A DNA stretch of 64,000 bases from the NCBI RefSeq assembly GCF_900104695.1, contig NZ_FNSW01000001.1, positions 3,404,001-3,468,000 of the forward strand, written 5' to 3'. A model generated the notes under the pieces. That model was given only the letters and a program-made list of their open reading frames with translations. It did no database searches and was not told the DNA's origin. The position numbers and the translations under genes are program-made. The stretch comes from Paenibacillus sp. GP183 (GTDB taxonomy: Bacteria > Bacillota > Bacilli > Paenibacillales > NBRC-103111). Of this stretch, positions 9,026-17,518 are shown one piece after another. The stretch's first letter is position 1, and each line of letters starts with the position of its first letter.

Positions 9026-9049
9026 TCTAGAAGTATCGAAATAATAACA
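9026..9049. promoter_or_regulatory. Operator copy 2 (before arsR)
   Basis: The sequence beginning TCTAGAAGTATCGAAAT differs from copy 1 at three of 24 positions. It is just upstream of the ArsR start, the usual place for autorepression. Confidence 0.6.
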
Positions 9050-9126
9050 TACCTTGCCGCTAATGTAAACAGGGTCACAATATAATATGGACCCTCATAT
9101 GGAAGAAGCGATGGAAAGCATGGATG

Positions 9127-9171
9127 AAAAAAACACAAAACTCCAACCCCTTGTGGACCTGGAGTTCTGTG
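9127..9171 (-). terminator. Rho-independent terminator of the ABC exporter operon
   Basis: Read on the minus strand, near-perfect 12-bp arms (9160-9171 with 9134-9145) are followed by seven T residues (9127-9133). Confidence 0.85.
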
Positions 9172-9194
9172 CTTCTGCACGTAATGCACGGATA

Positions 9195-10001
9195 TTATAA
9201 TGGCAGGTCGCGTTTGCGAAACGTAGCTATGGCAAGTCCGAACGAAACGAATCCGATGGCAGCGAGAACGATGGAGGTTGCAACCAAATCCACATTACCG
9301 TTAATAATTTCGCCTGGCCTATACATAGAGAATATGGAGATATTTCTCATCCATTCGATCTTTACGCTGAGTTTGCCAAGCAAATCCAAACTGAAGAACC
9401 CGAACGTAATGAATCCGGAAATGCCAAGCGCCTTCTTCTCATCATTGGAAAGAGAGGACACCAGGAAAGAGATGCCGCCCACCGCAAAGAAGAGCAAGAA
9501 CGCCGAGATATTCATCTTAATGAATTTGGTTGTATCAAACTCAAAATCGCCCAGAAACCATGCCTTACCGAGAAATCCGGCGATTGTCGTGACGGCCATG
9601 ATCAAGAAAAGTCCTGTCGTCAAAACGCTTGCTTGCGTGAAAGCGACTTTTCCCCTCGTTGTCGGGGTGGATAATAAATAGGCCATGGAACCTTGATCCA
9701 CCAATTTGGCCATCAGCTGAGTTGATAACTGGACGCATACGATAGCAAGGATAAGCACCAGAATCAATCCGTAAAATTCCCCCGATATGAATGCCTCGGC
9801 ACTGCCAAAGCCGTTAAGGCCGAAGGCTCTCCCCACTCCTTCCGGCATGGCCCGGACCAGCTCATCGAGTGCTATCGTGTTTTTGGCCATGCTGGGATAC
9901 AACCAAAACATGAGAAGGATATAAAACGCAGACCCGAATGCATAGTTTACGAAACCCTTCATGTACACTTTCAACATCTGCTTATACAAGGTGGCATTCA
10001 T
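9195..10001 (-). CDS. ABC-2 type exporter permease
   Basis: A 268-residue membrane protein with about six hydrophobic segments, typical of the ABC-2 permeases paired with a separate ATPase. Its first codon overlaps the end of the upstream ATPase gene (ATGA), so the two are translated together. It would form the membrane channel for export of a drug, lipid or peptide; the substrate is unknown. A strong terminator follows. Expression is probably controlled by the TetR protein encoded divergently at 11047. Confidence 0.88.
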   Translation of the reverse strand: MNATLYKQMLKVYMKGFVNYAFGSAFYILLMFWLYPSMAKNTIALDELVRAMPEGVGRAFGLNGFGSAEAFISGEFYGLILVLILAIVCVQLSTQLMAKLVDQGSMAYLLSTPTTRGKVAFTQASVLTTGLFLIMAVTTIAGFLGKAWFLGDFEFDTTKFIKMNISAFLLFFAVGGISFLVSSLSNDEKKALGISGFITFGFFSLDLLGKLSVKIEWMRNISIFSMYRPGEIINGNVDLVATSIVLAAIGFVSFGLAIATFRKRDLPL

Positions 10002-10885
10002 TTCATCGTCTCCTTCCGATCATAGTAATTCATGAATATATCCTCCAGGTTTTGGGTAAAAATATCGATATTGCGCACCCTGTACTTGGCCGTTTCTTCC
10101 ACAAATTTATCGTAATTGCCCTGGACGGCAACCCTCACCCGATCCCCTTCATGCGATTCAATAAGCAAACCGGAATCCTGGAATGATTTCGCCTCGGCTT
10201 GGTTTTCGAAGGTCACCTCGAACAGCTTCCGCTGCATGGACTGCAGTTCGTGGATATCCTTGACGGTAATGATGACGCCATCCTTGATGATTGCAGCCCG
10301 GTCGCAGGTTCTCTCGATTTCCGGAAAGTTGTGCGAGGACATCAGGAACGTTTTCCCTCGGGTCTTCTCTTCCAGCACGATCTCGATAAATACCTTCTGC
10401 ATGAGCGGATCAAGGCCTGATGTCGGTTCATCCAATATGATCACATCGGGGTCATGCATAAAAGCGGCTACAATCCCTACCTTTTGCTTCATACCTTTGG
10501 ACATTTTTCGGATGGGCGTATGGACGTCGAATTGCAGACGGTCGATTAAGCGGGTGCGCTTGGGCAGGTCCTTCACACCCTGCATGTCAGCCATGAAATC
10601 CAGAAACGTCTTACCCGTCATTCCTTCGATAAAAGATATTTCTCCAGGCAGGTACCCGACGTAGGATTGAACTTTCCCTTGCTCCTTCCAGGTATCCAGC
10701 CCGTTAATCGTCACATATCCTTTGTCCGGCTTCATGAAGCCCATGATATGCCTGATCGTCGTAGATTTGCCTGCTCCGTTGGGTCCCAAAAAGCCGAAAA
10801 CCTCGCCTTTCTCCACAGAAAACGATACATCGAATATTCCTTTCCCGTTTGAAAATCTTTTCGTCAAATGCTGAACGGTTAACAT
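9998..10885 (-). CDS. ABC exporter ATP-binding subunit
   Basis: A 295-residue ATPase: Walker A GPNGAGKST at about residues 35-43, signature-region KMSKGMKQKVGI, Walker B VIILDEPTSGLDP and the switch histidine in MSSHN. The C-terminal part is the extension common to ABC-2 drug/lantibiotic-immunity type ATPases. It powers the permease encoded next (9195-10001), with a 4-base overlap. The gap upstream holds a perfect 11-bp-arm palindrome shared with the divergent TetR gene. Confidence 0.92.
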   Translation of the reverse strand: MLTVQHLTKRFSNGKGIFDVSFSVEKGEVFGFLGPNGAGKSTTIRHIMGFMKPDKGYVTINGLDTWKEQGKVQSYVGYLPGEISFIEGMTGKTFLDFMADMQGVKDLPKRTRLIDRLQFDVHTPIRKMSKGMKQKVGIVAAFMHDPDVIILDEPTSGLDPLMQKVFIEIVLEEKTRGKTFLMSSHNFPEIERTCDRAAIIKDGVIITVKDIHELQSMQRKLFEVTFENQAEAKSFQDSGLLIESHEGDRVRVAVQGNYDKFVEETAKYRVRNIDIFTQNLEDIFMNYYDRKETMK

Positions 10886-10908
10886 ACAGGCACCTCCAAG
10901 AATTTAAA

Positions 10909-10940
10909 ATATGAAATATTGTTGATTCCATATTTCATAT
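10909..10940. promoter_or_regulatory. TetR operator candidate between divergent genes
   Basis: ATATGAAATAT (10909-10919) and ATATTTCATAT (10930-10940) form perfect arms around a 10-bp centre. A third ATGAAATAT half-site lies at 10980-10988, nearer the TetR gene. Confidence 0.7.
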
Positions 10941-11046
10941 GTGATAATATACCCGACTGGCAGTTTCGTCAATATATTTATGAAATATGCTGTCTTTATT
11001 ATTTTATAAATTATATAATAAAATCTATGAAGTTAGGGTGAATGGG

Positions 11047-11640
11047 ATGAATGGTTTTGAGAAAAGAGCCGATTTGATCAAAAAGAAAATCATGAAAACC
11101 ACACTGGACATGCTGCGGACATCGGATCCCAAGAGGATTCGGATTGCTGATATTTCCAGGATGGCTAATGTTTCGCAGGTCACGATCTATAATTACTTCG
11201 GAAGCAAGGAGGCACTGCTCCGCGAAGTGTTCAAGAACTACATGGACAAGGCCGTCCGCGATTTCGAACAATATATGAACGAAGGCCATTCGTTAAAGGA
11301 AAAGATCGAGCATATCCTCTTTCTGGAGAAAGAATCCTATAAGGACTTCCCTCCCGGTCTTATCAAACAACTTTTGATCGAAGATTATGAGCTGACAGCT
11401 TATATCGAAAAGCAATACAAGGAGACAACGATCCCTCTGACCATTCGGATCATTGAGGAAGGGAAAGCCAGCGGCGAGATTGCGCAAGAAGTTTCCATTG
11501 AGCACGTCCTGGCTTTTATTCAGCTGTATATGAATCAGTATGAAGCGCTGCTGGAAATGGCCAAACAAAGTGCGGATACGGAAAAATTCCTCGAAGGAAT
11601 GGTTCATATATTCTTTTACGGCGTATGCGGAAAACCTTAA
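11047..11640 (+). CDS. TetR-family regulator of the ABC exporter
   Basis: A 197-residue TetR regulator with an N-terminal helix-turn-helix at about residues 20-60 (RIRIADISRMANVSQVTIYN followed by YFGSKEALLREV) and a helical effector domain. I place the start at the ATG at 11047, preceded by AGGGTG. An upstream ATG at 10987 is in frame but lies in the AT-rich promoter region and overlaps an operator half-site. It is divergent from an ABC exporter operon, with a palindromic operator candidate between them, so it most likely represses that operon and itself. The inducer is unknown. Confidence 0.9.
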   Translation: MNGFEKRADLIKKKIMKTTLDMLRTSDPKRIRIADISRMANVSQVTIYNYFGSKEALLREVFKNYMDKAVRDFEQYMNEGHSLKEKIEHILFLEKESYKDFPPGLIKQLLIEDYELTAYIEKQYKETTIPLTIRIIEEGKASGEIAQEVSIEHVLAFIQLYMNQYEALLEMAKQSADTEKFLEGMVHIFFYGVCGKP

Positions 11641-11658
11641 TCCGCCCACACCACAAAT

Positions 11659-11699
11659 AAAACAATCCACCGAGCATTAGTTGTTCGGTGGATTGTTTT
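11659..11699. terminator. Bidirectional terminator
   Basis: A perfect 15-bp stem (11659-11673 with 11685-11699) has A-rich and T-rich flanks on either side. It serves the TetR gene and the convergent EmrB-like gene. Confidence 0.85.
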
Positions 11700-11771
11700 A
11701 TTTTGCTGCCTTCCGAGAACAATCTTTTCCGCTTTTCGGCAGGTGAAAACCATAGCAAATCCGTCAATGTG

Positions 11772-13517
11772 TCATCCCAGCGGTTCATCCTCCTCCGGAT
11801 GCCGGGCACGGCGGATAAAAAAGGCCAGCACCAACGCCACGAAGGTAATGAGCGTTGCCACGACAAAAGCATCATTGATCCCATTGATAGTGGATTCCGT
11901 CATCGCGGAGCCGTATAACTGGCCGATGACGATTTGTGTACCCGTCTCGGGGGATCCTCCTGACATCGCCGCAATCCCATTTCCCAATTGTGAAACTTCG
12001 CTTAGGATAAACGGATTCGATGTCGTGACCGCATTCGAAATATTTCCCATGTGGAAATTGGCGCGATTCGACATGACCGAAACCAGCAAAGCGGTTCCGA
12101 GTGAACCGGCTACCTGCCGCATTGTATTGGATGTAGCCGTACCGTGTGCCGTAAGCCGCCTCGGCAGCTGATTCATCCCTTCCGTCATGACCGGCATCAT
12201 AAGAAATGACATCCCGAACATGCGCATGCAGTAGAGCAGCATGACATGGGCATAGGATGTATCTCCGGTTAACCTGCTGAATTCCCAGGTTGTGATGGTC
12301 GTAATCACGAGGCCGATGACGGCAAGCAGACGCGCACCAATTCGGTCGAAGATCCTTCCCGCAATCGGCTGCATGATGCCCATGAGCACTGCGCCGGGAA
12401 GCAGCAGAAGCCCGGATTGGAGCGGCGTGAAGCCGCGAATGTTCTGCAGGTAAATCGGCAGCAAAATCATCGCTGCAAACAAAGCCATATTAATGATGGA
12501 GCCGACGATGGTGGTCAGGGTGAATATATCGTAGCCAAACACCCTCAAATTGAGCATCGGTTCCTTCACCGTCAATTCTCTCCATACAAAGAGGATTAAA
12601 GAGATTACGCCAATTGCCAAGGTTACGAGCACACCCCCGCTTGACCATCCCCATGAGCCCGCTTCGCTAAAGGCGTAAAGCAATCCTCCAAAACCAATCG
12701 TCGAGAATAAAAAGCCCCAGAAATCAAAAGAGACCTTGGAAAGCTTGGTCACATTCTGGAGCAGCAAAAACGCCAGCACAATATCGATAATGCTTATAGG
12801 CAGAACGAGATAGAACAATATTCGCCAGGTATAGGTTTGCACAATCCAGCCTGAAAGCGTCGGTCCAATGGCTGGGGCAAAAATGAGCACGATGCCCATC
12901 ATGGCCATAGCCATACCTCTCTTCTCTGTCGGGAAGACGGTCAGAATGATCGTCATCATCAGCGGCATAATGATGCCTGCTCCGGTGGCCTGGACGACTC
13001 TGCCGATCATCATAACCGAAAAGCTGGGTGCCAATGCGCAAATCACCGCGCCAATGGTGAACAGCACCATGGCGATGATAAACATCCGCCTTGAACCGAA
13101 TCGCTCAATCAGGAAAGCTGTGATCGGAATCATGACACCGTTAACCAGCATGTAACCGGTAACCAGCCACTGTACTACATTCGCTGAAACGTTGAAATCG
13201 ATCATGATATGCGGGATTGCTACATTGATCAACGTTTGGTTGAGGATAGCGATAAAGGCACCCAGCATGATCACGGTCATGAGCTGGCCCATTTTGATGT
13301 CTCCCGGCTTTGCAGCTTTAGCACGCGTGAGGGTCCCACTGCCCTCCGCAAGCTCATCGGCCATTTCCATAAGCGAATCCGATGGCTTGGGCAGAGGGGA
13401 ATAACTACCATCAGCAGCGGCTGCAGCCTTTCTTTGTCCGCTTCGTATCATAAGCCAATTAGCCAGAAACACTAGGAGCAAACTTCCGACGGTGTAACCC
13501 AAGATGTAACGGTTCAT
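11772..13517 (-). CDS. EmrB/QacA-type MFS drug transporter (DHA2)
   Basis: A 581-residue, 14-helix drug/H+ antiporter: MFS motif A-like LIERFGSRRMF after helix 2, and the helix-5 antiporter motif region GIVLIFAPAIGPTLSGWI. It has an extra N-terminal membrane helix (residues ~5-22) followed by a charged linker of about 50 residues before the first MFS helix, which is not part of the standard fold. It lies 13 bases downstream of an HlyD/EmrA-type adaptor gene, so the two probably form one efflux pump. Substrates are likely hydrophobic toxic compounds (family knowledge). Confidence 0.92.
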   Translation of the reverse strand: MNRYILGYTVGSLLLVFLANWLMIRSGQRKAAAAADGSYSPLPKPSDSLMEMADELAEGSGTLTRAKAAKPGDIKMGQLMTVIMLGAFIAILNQTLINVAIPHIMIDFNVSANVVQWLVTGYMLVNGVMIPITAFLIERFGSRRMFIIAMVLFTIGAVICALAPSFSVMMIGRVVQATGAGIIMPLMMTIILTVFPTEKRGMAMAMMGIVLIFAPAIGPTLSGWIVQTYTWRILFYLVLPISIIDIVLAFLLLQNVTKLSKVSFDFWGFLFSTIGFGGLLYAFSEAGSWGWSSGGVLVTLAIGVISLILFVWRELTVKEPMLNLRVFGYDIFTLTTIVGSIINMALFAAMILLPIYLQNIRGFTPLQSGLLLLPGAVLMGIMQPIAGRIFDRIGARLLAVIGLVITTITTWEFSRLTGDTSYAHVMLLYCMRMFGMSFLMMPVMTEGMNQLPRRLTAHGTATSNTMRQVAGSLGTALLVSVMSNRANFHMGNISNAVTTSNPFILSEVSQLGNGIAAMSGGSPETGTQIVIGQLYGSAMTESTINGINDAFVVATLITFVALVLAFFIRRARHPEEDEPLG

Positions 13518-13530
13518 CTGTCGCTGCCCC

Positions 13531-14172
13531 TTACCTATGAATCCGAATGGTCGCGCTCATACCAGGCACCAGGCTCAATCCGCGATAACCGTCCAAGGAC
13601 ACAACAATAGGGATCACTTGGGTCACTTTGGTGTAATTTCCTGTTGCATTGGATGACGGCATCAATGAGAATATACTGGCTGCAGCCAGTCCGATGCGGT
13701 CCACCTTGCCGCTAAGGGCAGTTCCGCTAAAAGCATCGACATAAACATCGACGGCTTGCCCTATTTTGACTGCATTGAAATCCGTTTCCTGAATGTTGGC
13801 CGATACCCACAGCCGATCGAGATCATAGGCATAGGCTAGCGGGACGCCAGGCGCAACATTCATATTAACCACTGCGTTTTGCTGCACAATGGTTGCCGGT
13901 TGAGGCATCGTAATATCCACGCCGCCGGTCGCTGATACCACTCTCCCCAGTACGTCGCTCATGGCAAACTTCTTGCCTGCATCTGCAGTCCAAGCCGACA
14001 AACGACCCGGGACCATGGAACTGATCATGATTTGCTGCCCGTCAACGCGCGCATTGTTGGTCGATAAATAAGTGACGGATCGATTGTAATAGTAATAGCC
14101 CACTATGGCCCCGCCAACGAGAATGATGAGCAGCACCACATTTAGAAGAACCAGTCGTGTCCCGCTTTTCAT
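13531..14172 (-). CDS. HlyD/EmrA-type membrane fusion protein, short form
   Basis: A 213-residue adaptor with an N-terminal membrane anchor (residues ~8-28), then a biotinyl-lipoyl-like half (NNARVDGQQIMISSMVPGRL) and a beta-barrel part (DLDRLWVSANIQETDFNAVKIGQAVDVYVD). The long coiled-coil hairpin found in Gram-negative EmrA is absent, which fits a monoderm cell with no outer membrane channel to reach. It is encoded directly before the EmrB-like pump and probably assists it at the outer face of the membrane. Confidence 0.87.
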   Translation of the reverse strand: MKSGTRLVLLNVVLLIILVGGAIVGYYYYNRSVTYLSTNNARVDGQQIMISSMVPGRLSAWTADAGKKFAMSDVLGRVVSATGGVDITMPQPATIVQQNAVVNMNVAPGVPLAYAYDLDRLWVSANIQETDFNAVKIGQAVDVYVDAFSGTALSGKVDRIGLAAASIFSLMPSSNATGNYTKVTQVIPIVVSLDGYRGLSLVPGMSATIRIHR

Positions 14173-14261
14173 GACTCATACACACCTTTTTCCCAGTATC
14201 GTATCCACTATAGATAAGGATAATGTCCCCAAGTGTGCTCTCAATATGTATTTGTTCCCAA

Positions 14262-15719
14262 TTAAAGAATCGGCGAAAGCAGCCTTGCTACTGACTCCCT
14301 CAGTTTCATCAGCAAAGACCGATGCTGGAAGCGATCCCAGGTTAACTGAGTGGCGTTTTCGGCATCTTTTTCAAAAATGCGCATAAGCTTGACAGCCGTA
14401 GCCGAGTCATACATAAATGCATTGACTTCAAAATTCAGTTTGAAGCTTCGTATATCAATATTCGCTGTTCCTACAGACGCGAGCTTCCCGTCGACCACTA
14501 TCATTTTGGCGTGCAGAAAGCCTTTTTCGTATAAATAGCACTTTACCCCGCTCGAGAGCAGCTCTCCGATATAGGAATATGACGCCCAATACACCAGCTT
14601 GTGATCCGGTACACTTGGAATCATGATCTTCACGTCGACCCCTGACAAAGCCGCCAGCTTGATGGCCGTAAACATGCTTTCATCCGGGATAAAATAAGGC
14701 GTTTGCATATAGATACTTTCTTTGGCTGCATGAATCATTTTGATAAGCGAGTTCTTGATCTGCTGCTCATCGGAATCCGGCCCGCTGGCCACAATTTGGA
14801 TCCCCACATTACCATTGCCGACTATTGGAGGAAAGTACCGCGGCTCTATACCGATATCCTTGGAAGTCGCTATATTCCAATCCATCAGGAATTGTGCCTG
14901 AATCTGCGGGACGGCCCCTCCCTTCAGCATGAGATGGGTGTCTCTCCATTCCCCGAACCGCTCCATCAGACCCAAGTATTCATTGCCAATATTGAAGCCG
15001 CCGATAAATCCGTACTTCCCGTCAATCACGGCCAATTTGCGATGGTTCCGGTAGTTGACTCTCAGATTGATATAGCGAACTCGCGATGGAAAAAAAGCCG
15101 CCGTCTCCCCGCCAGCCTGTCTGAAAGCCTCAAAGAAACGCTTGTTCAGCCTCGATGAACCGATGGCATCATAGAGAAATCTGACTTTGACGCCCTGTCT
15201 GGCTTTTTCCGTTAAAACCTGCATCAACCTGCGCCCCAGCTCATCATCACGGACGATAAAATAAAGCAGATGGATATGATCCTCAGCTTCTCCAATCGCT
15301 TCAAACAAGGCCTCGAATTTGGTTCGGCCTTCCGTAAAAATCTCAACCTCGTTATCCTGCGTAAAAAGAGCATAGCTGGTTATCAAATTCAGCTGAATCA
15401 TATCGTGATAACCCGCAATGGCAGGGTCTTTATAGGAGATAACCCCCTGCTCCAGCTCCTGGAACTGCTTAAAAATGATCCCTTTGGTCGTGCTCAGCTT
15501 GTCCCCTCTGAACCGATACAGCTTCATGCGGCTTAAATTTTGTCCAAATATAAGGTACAAGATAAATCCGACACTGGGCAAAAAGAACAGCACCATAAGC
15601 CACGCCCAGGTTGCCGCGATATTCCTTCTTTCGAGAAAGATCACCGTGCCTGCAAAAAATAAATTAAGAATTGTCAGCCCGGTATACAAGTTATGGTAAT
15701 ATTGCACGTTGCCCGACAA
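14262..15719 (-). CDS. cls: Cardiolipin synthase
   Basis: A 485-residue phospholipase-D superfamily enzyme that joins two phosphatidylglycerols into cardiolipin at the membrane. There are two N-terminal membrane helices (residues ~12-55), then two HKD catalytic motifs: HRKLAVIDGKYGFIGG at about 215-230 and HAKMIVVDGKLASVGTANID at about 400-419. Length matches bacterial Cls (about 480-500). It is a single gene, followed on the minus strand by the EmrAB-like operon but with a clear gap. Confidence 0.95.
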   Translation of the reverse strand: MSGNVQYYHNLYTGLTILNLFFAGTVIFLERRNIAATWAWLMVLFFLPSVGFILYLIFGQNLSRMKLYRFRGDKLSTTKGIIFKQFQELEQGVISYKDPAIAGYHDMIQLNLITSYALFTQDNEVEIFTEGRTKFEALFEAIGEAEDHIHLLYFIVRDDELGRRLMQVLTEKARQGVKVRFLYDAIGSSRLNKRFFEAFRQAGGETAAFFPSRVRYINLRVNYRNHRKLAVIDGKYGFIGGFNIGNEYLGLMERFGEWRDTHLMLKGGAVPQIQAQFLMDWNIATSKDIGIEPRYFPPIVGNGNVGIQIVASGPDSDEQQIKNSLIKMIHAAKESIYMQTPYFIPDESMFTAIKLAALSGVDVKIMIPSVPDHKLVYWASYSYIGELLSSGVKCYLYEKGFLHAKMIVVDGKLASVGTANIDIRSFKLNFEVNAFMYDSATAVKLMRIFEKDAENATQLTWDRFQHRSLLMKLRESVARLLSPIL

Positions 15720-15784
15720 CTCCTTTATCCTGCTATCTTCTATATCCTATCCTATTGTATAACACCAAATGACAGGAAGAAAAC

Positions 15785-15822
15785 AAAAAGCAGGAAGGTC
15801 CGTGTCGGAGTCCCCTGCTTCT
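15785..15822 (-). terminator. Terminator of the TM2 gene pair
   Basis: Read on the minus strand, an imperfect stem with AAGCAGG / CCTGCTT arms is followed by TTTTTGTTTTC. Confidence 0.7.
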
Positions 15823-15833
15823 TTGATTGGTGC

Positions 15834-16238
15834 TTAGGATTGTTGTTGATTGCGAAATTGCGCGATACGTGAGATAAGCTGCTGCTCAACCTGAGTATTC
15901 CATGCATTCACCATGCCTGGCAGTAGAAACAAGTCAACTATAATCCAAATGGCTAGAGCTATGGCTGCGAGAGCAGTAAGCAGAAAACATAAAATGACAA
16001 ATGTGTTATTTTGAAACACACCGCTTACCGCTGCCAAAATATAAAATAAACCGGCAAATAAAAACAAGGCTAATTGCCCAAAAGCGGTTTTCTTCCGCTT
16101 GAGATAAAAACGGTGAATGCCCAAATGACCGCCGATCAGCATCAAATAAGCAATTCCAAGCGATTTCTCCGAATTTCTTAGCTCGGAATTCAGGACCATC
16201 AGTTCATTCACGGAAAGGTCATGCTTAGTCAGTTGCAT
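15834..16238 (-). CDS. TM2-domain membrane protein
   Basis: A 134-residue protein with the TM2 fold: a first hydrophobic segment followed by HLGIHRFYLKRKKTAFGQLALFL (the G-x-HRFY turn typical of TM2 domains), then further hydrophobic segments and a basic C-terminus. The function is unknown. The start codon overlaps the stop of the upstream TM2 gene by one base (TAATG), so the two are coupled. The two proteins are distantly related and probably arose by duplication; they may work as a pair. Confidence 0.8.
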   Translation of the reverse strand: MQLTKHDLSVNELMVLNSELRNSEKSLGIAYLMLIGGHLGIHRFYLKRKKTAFGQLALFLFAGLFYILAAVSGVFQNNTFVILCFLLTALAAIALAIWIIVDLFLLPGMVNAWNTQVEQQLISRIAQFRNQQQS

Positions 16239-16585
16239 TAGTATTGAACCGAAGCTGCCGGTTGGTTGATTTTGTTCAGTGTGATTTGATCCATGATGCG
16301 GTTCTCTACGGCGGAGTTATGCTCTTTCACCCATTGATGCAGTTTAAAAGCGTCTACAATCCACCAAATAAACGTGGCAATGGAGCCAATAAGCGTAATC
16401 GTTAGAATTATTTGCGCAATAGCCGAGCCAGTTTTGCCCATGTAAAAACGATGGCCTCCGATCAGTCCCAGGAAATACCACAGCACATAAGCAACGACCA
16501 TGTTTTTACCTTGGCTTTTGACTTCTGAATCCAATAAAAGCAGATCTTTTGTTTCCATTTGACTTTTTCTCAACATGTTGTCCAT
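16238..16585 (-). CDS. TM2-domain membrane protein
   Basis: A 115-residue protein: N-terminal charged stretch, helix VVAYVLWYFLGLIGGHRFYM with the diagnostic GGHRFY turn, then GSIATFIWWIVDAFKL, the usual TM2 W-x-x-D segment. The ATG at 16585 has TAGGAGG nine bases upstream. It is the first gene of a two-gene operon with 15834-16238. The TM2 family has no settled biochemical role in bacteria. Confidence 0.85.
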   Translation of the reverse strand: MDNMLRKSQMETKDLLLLDSEVKSQGKNMVVAYVLWYFLGLIGGHRFYMGKTGSAIAQIILTITLIGSIATFIWWIVDAFKLHQWVKEHNSAVENRIMDQITLNKINQPAASVQY

Positions 16586-16675
16586 GGTTATCCTCCTGTT
16601 AGAAAATGTAAGATACGTTCGACAAAATTATAGCAGACGAAATTATGGCTTACAATGAAAAATTTGTGGAAATAT

Positions 16676-16701
16676 GTTTCAACCTTGTCCGAATGGGGTA
16701 T
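16676..16701 (+). promoter_or_regulatory. Sigma-B-type promoter of ctc/L25
   Basis: GTTTCA (16676-16681) and GGGTAT (16696-16701) are separated by 14 bases, matching the Bacillales general-stress sigma-B consensus. It lies 50 bases before the chosen start of the L25/Ctc gene. Confidence 0.8.
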
Positions 16702-16750
16702 ATATGTGCAGGGCTTTAGCCGCTTTTGCAATACCTTAGGAGGTGTACGA

Positions 16751-17383
16751 ATGAGCAACTCGATTCAGCTGTTAAACCGTACCGGTAAAGTAAAGCAACT
16801 GAGAGCACAAGGGCAAGTTCCAGCTGTCGTATACAGCGGCAGAATGGACAACGAGCATGTAGCTGTTGAGGAGAAACTAATCCGTGCAGCACTTAAAAGC
16901 AATCCGCATGCGATTCTGGAAGTCGTCCTGCCTTCCAAAAAAAAGCATCCCGTGCTGATTCATCAGGTTCAAAAAGACAGCTTGAGCGGAAAGCTGCTGC
17001 ATATTGATTTTCTGCAAATTAATATGAAGGAGAAGCTCGATACCCCTGTAGCAGTTCATTACAGCGGGGAGAGCGTTGGCACCAAGGAAGGCGGAATCCT
17101 TCAGATTGAGATGCATGAGGTCATGGTTCGCTGTATGCCGAATAAGCTGCCGAGCTCTCTGGATATAGACATCAGCAAGCTGAATATTGGTGATAAGCTG
17201 CTAGTTTCTGACCTGGAGGTAAGCAAGGATGTGGAGATCTTGACCGATCCTGAAGCTGTTCTGGTGACCATATTAGCTGTTCAGAAGCTGGATGAGGCTC
17301 TCGAGCCTGCAGCCGAAGACGCTGGAGATGAAGCTGAAGCCGAGGAAACGGATGAAGCGAAAAGCAAGGAAAAAGTTCAATAA
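16751..17383 (+). CDS. ctc: 50S ribosomal protein L25/general stress protein Ctc
   Basis: About 210 residues. The N-terminal L25 domain (LNRTGKVKQLRAQGQVPAVVYSG) binds 5S rRNA, and the C-terminal TL5/CTC domain ends in an acidic tail of Glu/Asp/Ala. Bacillus subtilis Ctc is a sigma-B-dependent protein of similar size. The ATG at 16751 is chosen because TTAGGAGGTG precedes it and because a sigma-B-type promoter lies at 16676-16701, inside the longer frame that starts at 16655, which rules that start out. A strong bidirectional terminator follows. Confidence 0.93.
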   Translation: MSNSIQLLNRTGKVKQLRAQGQVPAVVYSGRMDNEHVAVEEKLIRAALKSNPHAILEVVLPSKKKHPVLIHQVQKDSLSGKLLHIDFLQINMKEKLDTPVAVHYSGESVGTKEGGILQIEMHEVMVRCMPNKLPSSLDIDISKLNIGDKLLVSDLEVSKDVEILTDPEAVLVTILAVQKLDEALEPAAEDAGDEAEAEETDEAKSKEKVQ

Positions 17384-17465
17384 AATACCTAAAATATGCA
17401 GGAGAGCCTGGCTAAAAACCAACGTCGACTCCGATCAGATTAAACCGCTGCTGTATAACTAATCA

Positions 17466-17518
17466 AAAAGGAAAGGCAGCCTGACTGGGTTATGACCAGT
17501 CAGGCTGCCTTTCCTTTT
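17466..17518. terminator. Bidirectional terminator
   Basis: A 23-bp perfect stem (17466-17488 with 17496-17518) and 7-base loop, A-rich before and T-rich after. It separates ctc from the convergent YdaT-like gene, whose last codon it overlaps. Confidence 0.9.

Noticed and set aside
9124-9681. 185-residue plus-strand frame
   Set aside because: Antisense to the ABC permease; composition and lack of a start signal mark it as a shadow frame.
10116-10664. 182-residue plus-strand frame
   Set aside because: Antisense to a clear ATPase gene; no family pattern.
16655-16750. Upstream in-frame start of the L25/Ctc gene
   Set aside because: A sigma-B-type promoter lies within it, and the ATG at 16751 has an excellent ribosome binding site and matches the family start.
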